Source of the DNA: SIG440 sp045648175
GTDB lineage: Bacteria; Bacillota; Clostridia; Monoglobales; Monoglobaceae
Assembly (NCBI GenBank): GCA_045648175.1
Contig: JAZRNN010000060.1
Span: 1 to 23,641, forward strand
Direction of reading: 5' to 3'
Length of the DNA: 23,641 nucleotides
This document shows positions 6,813-13,080 of the stretch, one piece after another; the first letter of the stretch is position 1; every line of letters starts with the position of its first letter. The position numbers and the translations under genes are program-made. A model generated the notes under the pieces. The model was not told the DNA's origin and ran no database searches. It was given only the letters and a program-made list of their open reading frames with translations.

Positions 6813-7946
6813 TTAATCAATAGTTTCAACGGTCTTGTTATAATGCGATTTGAGTGCAGCTGTTGCAAGAGTGTGTGAAAGAACTGTTTCTTCGGGAGTA
6901 AAGAGACCGAAGGGAACTTCTACGCCTGAATATTCAAGCATAAATGCAGCAATCTGCTGTTGAATAGCATCTGTAAAGCCAAATTCAAAGATAGGACCTG
7001 TAATGGTAGGAATCATAGGCTTGTAACCGATAATGATTCTGTTCCATGACTGTTCCTTACCCCATGATGAGGTGTAGTGGAATGCATTTGCATCATCACT
7101 GCTGAACTTTGCACTGCATTCTGTGCCGTAGATTTCAAAGAACCAACGGTTTGTTGAGCCCGGCTCCATACGCTTTGTTTCAAGTGTCATTGGAATTTCA
7201 TCACCATCTGCATTAAGAGTTGTACAGAAGATTGTGCAGTTGTCAAATGTATCGCAAACTGCCATTCCGCCCTTGCCGTCAGGACGCTCTTTAACAATGT
7301 TGCTGAAGTGCGCTCTTACTGTCTTGGGTTTGAAGCCAAGACGGAAGGGAACGTGCTGAGTATGAATACCAAGGTCACCAAGGCATCCGTATTCGCCGTT
7401 GAATTTAACCATACGCTTCCAGTTGATAGGCTTTGTTACATCCATATCACTGCAGTGGTTGAAGCCGCAATGAATTTCAAGAACCTTGCCGAACTTGCCT
7501 TCGTTATACCAGTTAATCATTGTCTGCATTGCTGGATAATATGGGAACTCACTGCAGCAACGAACAAATGTGCCGGGGTTAGCCTTGATAGCCGCCATAA
7601 TATTTTCGTTTGCGGCTTTGTCAATACCAAAGGGTTTTTCGCCAAGAAGAGCCTTACCGCTGTTGATAATATCAATATAGAATTGTTCGTGAAGGTTGTG
7701 AGGAACAGCACAATAAATTGCATCAATATCTTCCTTGTCGAGAAGTTCCTTATAGTCTGCAACAGAATATTTGATTTCAGGGAAGTTCTTCTGGAACCAT
7801 TCCATCTCTTTGGGAACAACCGAACAAATACCAACAATCTCAGGCTTGGGAACATCTTCGGTAAGATGACACCAACGAGCTGCAGCTGATGCAAATTCTC
7901 TTGCCATAAGTCCGCAACCGATAAGACCAAATCTTACAGTTTTCAT
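6813..7946 (-). CDS. Gfo/Idh/MocA family NAD(P)-dependent oxidoreductase
   Basis: The protein has 377 residues from the ATG at 7946 (GAAAGGA lies six bases upstream; the alternative start at 7964 lacks a ribosome-binding site). The N-terminal Rossmann domain starts RFGLIGCGLMAREFA (about residues 5-19). The family motif EKPFG is at 103-107. The catalytic-domain motif GDLGIHTQH places Asp191 and His195 in the positions of the usual D..H..H set. Family members oxidise or reduce hydroxyl groups of sugars, inositols or sugar acids with NAD(P); the substrate is not predictable. It follows the aminotransferase gene after a strong hairpin and precedes the aldolase. I see no promoter in the 90-base gap to the aminotransferase gene, so expression probably depends on partial read-through. 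Confidence 0.92.
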   Translation of the reverse strand: MKTVRFGLIGCGLMAREFASAAARWCHLTEDVPKPEIVGICSVVPKEMEWFQKNFPEIKYSVADYKELLDKEDIDAIYCAVPHNLHEQFYIDIINSGKALLGEKPFGIDKAANENIMAAIKANPGTFVRCCSEFPYYPAMQTMINWYNEGKFGKVLEIHCGFNHCSDMDVTKPINWKRMVKFNGEYGCLGDLGIHTQHVPFRLGFKPKTVRAHFSNIVKERPDGKGGMAVCDTFDNCTIFCTTLNADGDEIPMTLETKRMEPGSTNRWFFEIYGTECSAKFSSDDANAFHYTSSWGKEQSWNRIIIGYKPMIPTITGPIFEFGFTDAIQQQIAAFMLEYSGVEVPFGLFTPEETVLSHTLATAALKSHYNKTVETID

Positions 7947-7982
7947 ATTATTAATTCCTTTCAATTATGTTTTTATTTAACA

Positions 7983-8017
7983 AAAGGCTATTGCAGGATT
8001 CCCCTGCAATGGCCTTT
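7983..8017 (-). terminator. Hairpin between aminotransferase and dehydrogenase genes
   Basis: A 15-bp stem with one G-T pair (7983-7997 with 8003-8017) and a 5-base loop is followed on the minus strand by TGTTAAATAAAAA. The T-tract is weak, so it may be a partial terminator or an RNA-stabilising hairpin that sets the ratio of the two products. Confidence 0.6.
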
Positions 8018-8037
8018 GTTGTTTGTAAAGTTATTGA

Positions 8038-9408
8038 TTAATAACCGAAATGTTTCTCTGTTTCTGCGATTGACTCTTCGATGATTTCAAGACCCTTAAG
8101 AGCTGCTTCGTCGTCAAGAATCATAGGAGGTGACATACGCAAGATGTGACCTGACGGTACCCAAGCAAGACCCTTCTTGAATGCCTTCTGGTAAATCATT
8201 GTACCAGCTTCAGCAAATGGTTCTTTGGTGTCACGGTCTTTAACGATTTCGATAGCCTGAAGACAACCAAGTGCACGAACATCACCGATGATAGGATGAG
8301 CTTCCTTCATTTCCTTCATCTTCTTCAGCATGATTTCACCAAGGTGAGCTGAGCGTTCGTTAAGCTGTTCTTCTTCGATAACCTTGATTGATTCAAGAGC
8401 AGCAGCACAAGCCATGGGGTTGCCGCCGTAACTTGAAGAAGCTGAAATCTTTTCGATTGCAGGAGCAAGATCCTTAGATACTGCCATAGCTGTAACAGGG
8501 AAGCCGTTACCAAAGCCCTTACCAAGAGTTGTGATGTCAGCTGTAACATTCCAGTGATCCATAGCAAGATACTTACCTGTTCTTGCCATACAGTTAAGAA
8601 CTTCGTCAGCAAAGAGAAGGATGCCTCTCTTGTCACAAAGTGCACGAAGTGCGGGAAGGAAATCAGCAGGAGGAATGATAGAACCACCCCAACCCTGAAC
8701 AGGTTCTAAAACGATAGCTGCAACATTTTTACCGCCGTTTGCACAAGCGTTGTCAAGCATACCTTCGATCATATGAATATAAGGTGATGAATCTTTCCAA
8801 GCTTCTTCTTCGCTTCTGCCAAAGAAGTCGCGGTATGGGTTAGGTCTGGGAACGAGCATAAAGCCGGGAGCTCTCATATGAGTATCTGCACCAACTACTG
8901 CAAGTGAGTTTGCGCCATAGGTCTTACCATGGAAATCTCTGAAGAAAGAGATGAATTCCTGCTTACCTGTAGCAGCACGAGCACAACGAAGACCAGCTTC
9001 AACTGCTGTTGTACCTGAATCATAAAGCTGGAAACCGCCGAAACGTCCGCCTGTGATTTCGTGAAGCTTTTCAACAAGCTCCATCTTTACCTTTGTGGTA
9101 AAGTCGTGGCAGTTCATAAGATTCTTTGCGTGGAAAGCAACTGCTTCACTGATTTTAGGATGGCAGTGGCCAAGACCTGTTACATAGATACCTGATGAGA
9201 AGTCAAGATATGTATTGCCGTCAACGTCTTTAAGTGTGTAACCGTAGCCTGATTCAAAAGAAACAGGGAACAGTGAAACCTGGCTTGAGTAACCCTTGAA
9301 GTGCTTAGCACATCTTTCGTGATACTCGATTGATTTGGGGCCGGGAACAGTCTCGGACACCATGTTAGGAACTTTAGTAAGATCCATTTTTGCCCAATCT
9401 TTACTCAT
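8038..9408 (-). CDS. Class III PLP-dependent aminotransferase (GabT/ArgD-like)
   Basis: The 456-residue length is typical of the class. It shows GYTLKDVDGNTYLDFSSGI (about 56-74), the phosphate-binding SGTTAVEAGLRCAR (131-144), the Asp268 region LLFADEVLNCMARTG that holds the cofactor nitrogen, and the Schiff-base Lys297 in TTLGKGFGNGFPV. These enzymes move an omega- or gamma-amino group (for example from 4-aminobutyrate, ornithine or beta-alanine) to 2-oxoglutarate or pyruvate. The specific substrate is open. The ATG at 9408 is preceded by AGAGG. The gene has a strong SigA promoter and a perfect 18-bp palindrome in its 5' leader. With the dehydrogenase and aldolase genes it may form a small catabolic set, perhaps for an amino sugar or amino acid derivative. 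Confidence 0.93.
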   Translation of the reverse strand: MSKDWAKMDLTKVPNMVSETVPGPKSIEYHERCAKHFKGYSSQVSLFPVSFESGYGYTLKDVDGNTYLDFSSGIYVTGLGHCHPKISEAVAFHAKNLMNCHDFTTKVKMELVEKLHEITGGRFGGFQLYDSGTTAVEAGLRCARAATGKQEFISFFRDFHGKTYGANSLAVVGADTHMRAPGFMLVPRPNPYRDFFGRSEEEAWKDSSPYIHMIEGMLDNACANGGKNVAAIVLEPVQGWGGSIIPPADFLPALRALCDKRGILLFADEVLNCMARTGKYLAMDHWNVTADITTLGKGFGNGFPVTAMAVSKDLAPAIEKISASSSYGGNPMACAAALESIKVIEEEQLNERSAHLGEIMLKKMKEMKEAHPIIGDVRALGCLQAIEIVKDRDTKEPFAEAGTMIYQKAFKKGLAWVPSGHILRMSPPMILDDEAALKGLEIIEESIAETEKHFGY

Positions 9409-9437
9409 AGTAAAAACCTCTTTTCATATAATATGTC

Positions 9438-9455
9438 TTGGCAAAATTTTGCCAA
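9438..9455. promoter_or_regulatory. Perfect 18-bp palindrome, operator candidate
   Basis: TTGGCAAAATTTTGCCAA is perfectly self-complementary. It lies about 13-30 bases downstream of the expected transcription start of the aminotransferase gene and 30 bases before its start codon. A repressor bound here would block transcription. The form suits a dimeric repressor; the family is not identifiable. Confidence 0.6.
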
Positions 9456-9474
9456 CTAATTTTATCCGTTTATC

Positions 9475-9503
9475 ATTATACAAAAAACCTGTCTAAAAGT
9501 CAA
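9475..9503 (-). promoter_or_regulatory. SigA promoter of the aminotransferase gene
   Basis: On the minus strand, TTGACT (9498-9503) and TATAAT (9475-9480) are exactly 17 bases apart. Confidence 0.82.
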
Positions 9504-9592
9504 TACCTAAATTTAATTTTTTTAACAATTCTCTTATCGTCATCTTTCGTTTCTCTTACCTTGCACTTACGAAACGTAATATGGTTTATTAA

Positions 9593-9616
9593 AAAACCGC
9601 ACATTGGTGCGGTTTT
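9593..9616. terminator. Bidirectional terminator after mecA
   Basis: A perfect 10-bp stem (AAAACCGCAC at 9593-9602 with GTGCGGTTTT at 9607-9616) has an ATTG loop and T-rich flanks on both strands. It lies 19 bases beyond the mecA stop. Confidence 0.85.
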
Positions 9617-9634
9617 ATCATCATATTTATCTGT

Positions 9635-10267
9635 TTATTTCACAAAATTTTCAGCAATAAGTGATATTGCATTTACATCCATCATCATAAGGCCGTGCTC
9701 GTTTAAAACTCCCTGAATAGTCAATGGCTCGGGTATCTTGGCCGAAAACTCAGAAAGGATGTTTTCTAGTTCAAACAAACCAAATGTATCTCTGGGAACA
9801 AGTTCAAGATAAAATTCACCCTGATATTTTATAAGACGGCTTTCACCGATATAAATTTCAAAAACCTCCCTTACACCGTCGCAAAGACTTTCAAAATCAT
9901 CAAACTTGAAAATACGCAACAGCGAGTGCGTCCGGCTTCTGCGCCTGACTTTGAATTCGGTCTGTTTTATTCGCTTACCCGCCTTCTGAAGAGCCTCGGC
10001 AACGTTCGTCTCCCCTTCAAGCTTGCTTACCATCATCACAAATCCGTTGTCAGCCAAAGGCAGAGTCTCCACCATAAGCTGTGATTTGCCTATGCAAAAA
10101 TCGACATCCCGCTCCGCCTGTTTAAGTGCATGATAAAACATATCCTGTGCCTCAGGGGTGTTATCAATAAAATTTTTAAGGTCAACATTCCACGCGCGAA
10201 TATCTGCCGCATCTATAATAATCTTTATTTTATTTTCGCTTAATCGTTCGATTTTCAAAATCTTCAC
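9635..10267 (-). CDS. mecA: Adaptor protein MecA
   Basis: The 210-residue protein has the MecA layout: an N-terminal substrate-binding part (KILKIERLSENKIKIII, then NFIDNTPEAQDMFYHALKQA), a basic/serine linker (KVRRRSRTH, about 106-114), and the C-terminal domain that docks to ClpC (FDDFESLCDGVREVF to LYLELVPRDTF-like YLELVPRDTFGLFELENIL). MecA delivers proteins to the ClpC-ClpP protease. In Bacillus it controls competence (ComK); in Clostridia the targets are largely unknown. The ATG at 10267 is preceded by GGGGGTGA. The gene stands alone between two terminators or RNA genes, with a probable promoter about 40 bases upstream. Confidence 0.88.
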   Translation of the reverse strand: MKILKIERLSENKIKIIIDAADIRAWNVDLKNFIDNTPEAQDMFYHALKQAERDVDFCIGKSQLMVETLPLADNGFVMMVSKLEGETNVAEALQKAGKRIKQTEFKVRRRSRTHSLLRIFKFDDFESLCDGVREVFEIYIGESRLIKYQGEFYLELVPRDTFGLFELENILSEFSAKIPEPLTIQGVLNEHGLMMMDVNAISLIAENFVK

Positions 10268-10301
10268 CCCCGTTTTAGCAAGTTATAATCCTTTATGTCA
10301 C

Positions 10302-10330
10302 ATTATACATCATTTTGTCGCATTTGAAAA
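10302..10330 (-). promoter_or_regulatory. Likely promoter of mecA
   Basis: On the minus strand, a perfect TATAAT (10302-10307) has a weak -35 (TTTTCA, 10325-10330) at 17-base spacing, about 35 bases before the mecA start codon. Confidence 0.45.
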
Positions 10331-10381
10331 GACTAAAATTTTACCAAAACACATATTTTATTAAAAAACATAAATTTCCTA

Positions 10382-10410
10382 TTGAAATTTCGTCTGTTTT
10401 GTGATAAACT
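10382..10410 (+). promoter_or_regulatory. SigA promoter of the 6S-like RNA
   Basis: TTGAAA (10382-10387) and TAAACT (10405-10410) are exactly 17 bases apart. No open reading frame with a ribosome-binding site follows before the terminator-like end near 10630. Confidence 0.65.
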
Positions 10411-10416
10411 AAGCGT

Positions 10417-10630
10417 ACTCAATCTAATAATGAATGTATCCCTGCGATGTTCGTAGATATGGAATAATGTAAAACCAACACTTATTTAAAGGGAATTTCT
10501 CTCCGAATGCGGCGCACATGCCTCCCCAATCACAGATTGCGGCCAGTGGACTTGTAATGTTTTCGGGATTTTACCCACCTGCAATGCAGGTTTTTACCTT
10601 ATCCTGTATACGGCATATGCGGGGCTTTTT
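10417..10630 (+). ncRNA. ssrS: Candidate 6S RNA
   Basis: The RNA is about 210 bases, with its own promoter and no coding potential. The terminal stem pairs the 5' CCCTGCG..TCGTA (about 10440-10455) with 3' TACGG..TGCGGGG (about 10609-10624), leaving an internal loop, and GGGG is followed by CTTTTT. A central open region follows (GAATAATGTAAAACCAACAC). A closing stem then pairs GGGAATTTC..CCGAA (10491-10507) with TTTCGGGATTTTACCC (about 10561-10576). A small hairpin (CCTGCAATGCAGG, 10578-10590) sits on the 3' side of the bubble. This rod with a central bubble is the 6S layout, and CTGCGATGTTCG resembles the start of known 6S RNAs. 6S RNA binds the housekeeping RNA polymerase holoenzyme. The call rests on manual folding only; exact ends are approximate. 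Confidence 0.6.
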
Positions 10631-10734
10631 GTTATAGGCAGTTAACTTCAAAGATTAGCCGTATCCAAACTTTGCATTTTAGGCACATAGCTGCAGAAAA
10701 AGTTTCGGCAACCCAAATTTTTTCCCGAAAAACC

Positions 10735-10778
10735 TTGACAAAATTCATAAAATATATACAATATAAGTATATACTTAT
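10735..10778 (+). promoter_or_regulatory. rsmD promoter with overlapping 16-bp palindrome
   Basis: TTGACA (10735-10740) and TACAAT (10757-10762) are 16 bases apart. Directly downstream lies a perfect palindrome, ATAAGTATATACTTAT (10763-10778), covering the expected transcription start. The AT-rich palindrome may be an operator or chance in an AT-rich promoter. Confidence 0.6.
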
Positions 10779-10796
10779 TAATAATGGGGTGAGAAT

Positions 10797-11336
10797 GTGC
10801 GTGTTATTTCAGGTTCAGCAAGGGGCCGGAAATTGATTGCACCACCCGGGCTTGACACCAGGCCCACCACCGACAGAGTTAAAGAGTCTATCTTTAACAT
10901 AATCTCGCCATACCTCCCCGCAAAATCCGTGCTTGACTTATTTTCAGGCAGTGGGGCTTTGGGAGTTGAGGCACTGAGCCGTGGTTCAGAGCATGCAGTA
11001 TTTGTCGAAAATGACAAGTCTGCCTTTGACGTCACCCGCCGAAACATTGAGCTTGCAAGAGTTGCAGAGCGTGCAGATGTTATCTTTGGTGATTCATACT
11101 CATATCTTGACCGTGCAATCAGGCAGTTTGACATCATCTTTCTTGACCCGCCGTATAATACTGGGTTGCTGTCAGGCGCAATTAAAAAAATTGCAGAAAA
11201 TAACCTTTTATCAGAAGGCGGCATTATAGTTGCCGAATCCGAATATCTGGGCGAGGAACCTGACGACAGTTGTTTTGACATAATAAAACGTGCTAAATAC
11301 GGTAAAACCACGGTTTTTGTATTGCGCAAAATTTAA
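10797..11336 (+). CDS. rsmD: 16S rRNA (guanine966-N2)-methyltransferase RsmD
   Basis: The 179-residue protein starts with the family hallmark RVISGSARGRKLIAPPG and has RPTTDRVKESIFNI (about 22-35). It carries the SAM-binding DLFSGSGALGVEALSRG (47-63) and the amino-methyltransferase motif DPPY (117-120). It methylates G966 of 16S rRNA in the small subunit. The start is GTG at 10797, after GGGGTGA; an overlapping ATG at 10795 is out of frame. It is followed after 45 bases by coaD, the usual rsmD-coaD pair in Firmicutes, and both probably share the promoter at 10735. Confidence 0.95.
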   Translation: MRVISGSARGRKLIAPPGLDTRPTTDRVKESIFNIISPYLPAKSVLDLFSGSGALGVEALSRGSEHAVFVENDKSAFDVTRRNIELARVAERADVIFGDSYSYLDRAIRQFDIIFLDPPYNTGLLSGAIKKIAENNLLSEGGIIVAESEYLGEEPDDSCFDIIKRAKYGKTTVFVLRKI

Positions 11337-11381
11337 AGTTTTTGGGGAATGGTCCCCACAACTTACTATGGAGGGTAAAAT

Positions 11382-11861
11382 ATGCATATTGCGGTTTATC
11401 CCGGAAGTTTTGACCCCTGCACCAACGGGCATCTTGATATTATCACCCGTGCAGCAGGGATGTTTGAAAAGGTTATCGTTGCCGTACTCATCAACGAAAA
11501 GAAACACCCCAGCTTTACCCTGGAAGAAAGGGTTGAAATGCTGAAAAGTGTTACCGAGCATATCCCAAATGTTGAGATTACCTCGTTTTCTGGGCTTCTT
11601 GCAGAATTTATGAGAGAAAATAACTATTCGATTATCATTAAAGGTCTTCGGGCAGTTTCGGATTTTGAATATGAATTTCAGATGGCTCTCATCAACCGTG
11701 CTCTTTATGACAAAATTGAAACAGTTTTTATACCCGCCTGTACGGAATATATGTTCCTAAGCTCCAGCGTGGTTAAAGAAGTAGCAAAATACAACGGTGA
11801 CCTTGACGCACTTGTTCCAAATGCACTTGTGCCGCATATAAAACGCCGTTTTGGATATTAA
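11382..11861 (+). CDS. coaD: Phosphopantetheine adenylyltransferase
   Basis: The 159-residue protein is full length. It shows the nucleotidyltransferase motif TNGH (residues 14-17, in FDPCTNGHLDII), the substrate-binding IIKGLRAVSDFEYEFQMALI and the second signature FLSSSVVKEVAKYNGDL. It catalyses the penultimate step of coenzyme A synthesis, joining 4'-phosphopantetheine and ATP to give dephospho-CoA, in the cytoplasm. The ATG at 11382 has GGAGGG six bases upstream. It lies between rsmD and a coiled-coil gene, all on one strand with short gaps. Confidence 0.96.
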   Translation: MHIAVYPGSFDPCTNGHLDIITRAAGMFEKVIVAVLINEKKHPSFTLEERVEMLKSVTEHIPNVEITSFSGLLAEFMRENNYSIIIKGLRAVSDFEYEFQMALINRALYDKIETVFIPACTEYMFLSSSVVKEVAKYNGDLDALVPNALVPHIKRRFGY

Positions 11862-11891
11862 TCTTGAAAACAATACTAAGGAGGATTTATT

Positions 11892-12362
11892 ATGGACAAC
11901 AATACAGATGTTTTGGATTTGTTGGCAGAACTTGAAGACGTAATAGACAAGGGGGCGGCTGTTCCCTTTACCGGACGTTGTATGCTTGACAAGGAGGAGC
12001 TTCTTGAAATCATTCAGGAAATCCGTCTTAAACTGCCCACCGACCTTGAAAAAGCAAAGTGGATTAATGCAGAACGTCAGAACATCATCAACGATGCAAA
12101 CAAAGAAGCTGATGAACTTATGAAGGTTGCTAACGACAAGATTATCGCAATGATAAACGAAAACGAAATTACCAAAAGAGCAATGGCTGCAGCCGAAGAA
12201 ATTACCGGCAAAGCAAATGCTGAAGCCCAGGCAGCAAAGACATCATCCTACCAGTATGCAGACTACCTTCTTGAAAATGTGGAAACTGTTGTCCACAAAA
12301 CCATACGCGACCTTGAACAGTGCATTAACATAGTTAAGGAACGTCGCGACCAACTTAAATAG
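11892..12362 (+). CDS. Coiled-coil protein following coaD (ATP synthase b-like helix)
   Basis: The 156-residue soluble protein has no catalytic motif. A short N-terminal part (DVLDLLAELEDVIDKGAAVP) contains helices, and from about residue 35 to the end it is a nearly continuous charged helix (EKAKWINAERQNIINDANKE, then AMAAAEEITGKANAEAQAAK). This resembles the b-subunit-like helices that pipelines label 'ATPase' in Clostridia, where a similar gene often follows coaD. There is no membrane anchor, so it is unlikely to be part of ATP synthase. The start ATG has a perfect AAGGAGG site. It is probably co-transcribed with rsmD and coaD. The function is not known; a scaffold or division/wall-associated role would be a guess. 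Confidence 0.75.
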   Translation: MDNNTDVLDLLAELEDVIDKGAAVPFTGRCMLDKEELLEIIQEIRLKLPTDLEKAKWINAERQNIINDANKEADELMKVANDKIIAMINENEITKRAMAAAEEITGKANAEAQAAKTSSYQYADYLLENVETVVHKTIRDLEQCINIVKERRDQLK

Positions 12363-12380
12363 TTTTATAATTTGCAATTT

Positions 12381-12485
12381 AGCAAAGTAGAAATCAACGC
12401 GTTAAGTGAAAGGCGGACGGGAAGTTGCCGTCTTTACGAAAAGCCAAAGATTTGGCTTGCGGTGTTGGTTTCGCATTCCGTTGCT
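12381..12485 (+). promoter_or_regulatory. THF riboswitch (class I) aptamer
   Basis: The conserved block GCGTTAAGTG (12399-12408) is diagnostic. A closing stem pairs AGCAA (12381-12385) with TTGCT (12481-12485). A second pairs AATCAAC (12392-12398) with GTTGGTT (12464-12470). Further stems are GACGG/CCGTC (12416-12420 with 12428-12432) and AAGCCAAA/TTTGGCTT (12441-12448 with 12451-12458). The loop GGGAA and the 3' CATTCCG can form the known pseudoknot. It lies in front of folT, the usual target. Tetrahydrofolate binding is expected to reduce folT-folC expression. Confidence 0.88.
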
Positions 12486-12508
12486 GCAAAATTCGTAAAC
12501 TTCTTATT

Positions 12509-12548
12509 ACCCTTTTTGTAGCTATTCTACAGAAAGGGTGATTTTTTT
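12509..12548 (+). terminator. folT expression platform: hairpin covering the Shine-Dalgarno
   Basis: A 13-bp stem with one G-T pair (12509-12521 with 12527-12539) has a CTATT loop and is followed by GA and seven T (12542-12548). Its 3' arm contains the ribosome-binding site AGAAAGGGT, and the T-run contains the first two bases of the TTG start codon at 12547. It could act as a transcription terminator, a translation block, or both. Confidence 0.75.
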
Positions 12549-13080
12549 GAAAAAATTTATTCCGCCACTCACAGTAAAAGATCTTTGCGTTCTCGGTCTT
12601 CTTATGGCGATTACGGCGTTGCTTTCAATATTTTGCACCTTCCGTATCGGTACAATTGTTAAAATTCCGCTTAAGTTTATTTCAATATTTATTACAGGAG
12701 CACTTTTGGGTCCTGTTTTTTCGGGGCTGACTGCGGCAATAGGAGATTTGCTTAACTGTTTTCTTGCCCCTTCAGGTCCACTAATTCCGCAGATAACAGT
12801 AATCGAATTTTTGTCGGGTGCGGTTTTTGGCTTGTTTTTCTTTACGCCACACATCACAAAAAAGTCATATATTGCCCGAACCATACTCTGTGTAATTGTG
12901 CAGTTTTGCATTGATATGTTCCTTACAACTGCGCTCTTCGCCTTTTGGCTTGGTTGGTATCCTTCATTTTCGGTGGCATTTGCTGCTAGAATAATTGCAG
13001 GAATTATCAAACTTATTCTTCAGGCGGTTGTTTTGCTTGCCTTACAGAAATATATTTACAGATTAAGAAAATTATGTTAG
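12547..13080 (+). CDS. folT: Folate ECF transporter substrate-binding protein FolT
   Basis: The protein has 177 residues from the TTG at 12547, which is five bases after AAGGGTGA; a GTG at 12538 overlaps that site. It has six hydrophobic segments, a typical ECF S-component. The start KKFIPPLTVKDLCVLGLLMA and the substrate-region motif GDLLNCFLAPSGPLIPQIT resemble FolT. It binds folate at the membrane and works with a shared EcfA/EcfA'/EcfT energy module, which is not in this window. Regulation by the THF riboswitch directly upstream makes folate the probable substrate. The gene overlaps folC by seven bases. Confidence 0.9.
   Translation: MKKFIPPLTVKDLCVLGLLMAITALLSIFCTFRIGTIVKIPLKFISIFITGALLGPVFSGLTAAIGDLLNCFLAPSGPLIPQITVIEFLSGAVFGLFFFTPHITKKSYIARTILCVIVQFCIDMFLTTALFAFWLGWYPSFSVAFAARIIAGIIKLILQAVVLLALQKYIYRLRKLC

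Noticed and set aside
10778..11329. A 183-residue minus-strand open frame opposite rsmD
   Set aside because: It lies entirely opposite rsmD, has no ribosome-binding site and no family resemblance; rsmD on the plus strand is unmistakable.
12399..12408. CRISPR-like or tRNA-like structure in the stem-rich region before folT
   Set aside because: The stems and the GCGTTAAGTG block are fully explained by a THF riboswitch aptamer.
12522..13010. A minus-strand open frame opposite folT
   Set aside because: Low-complexity reverse reading of a membrane protein gene; the riboswitch and folT occupy the plus strand.
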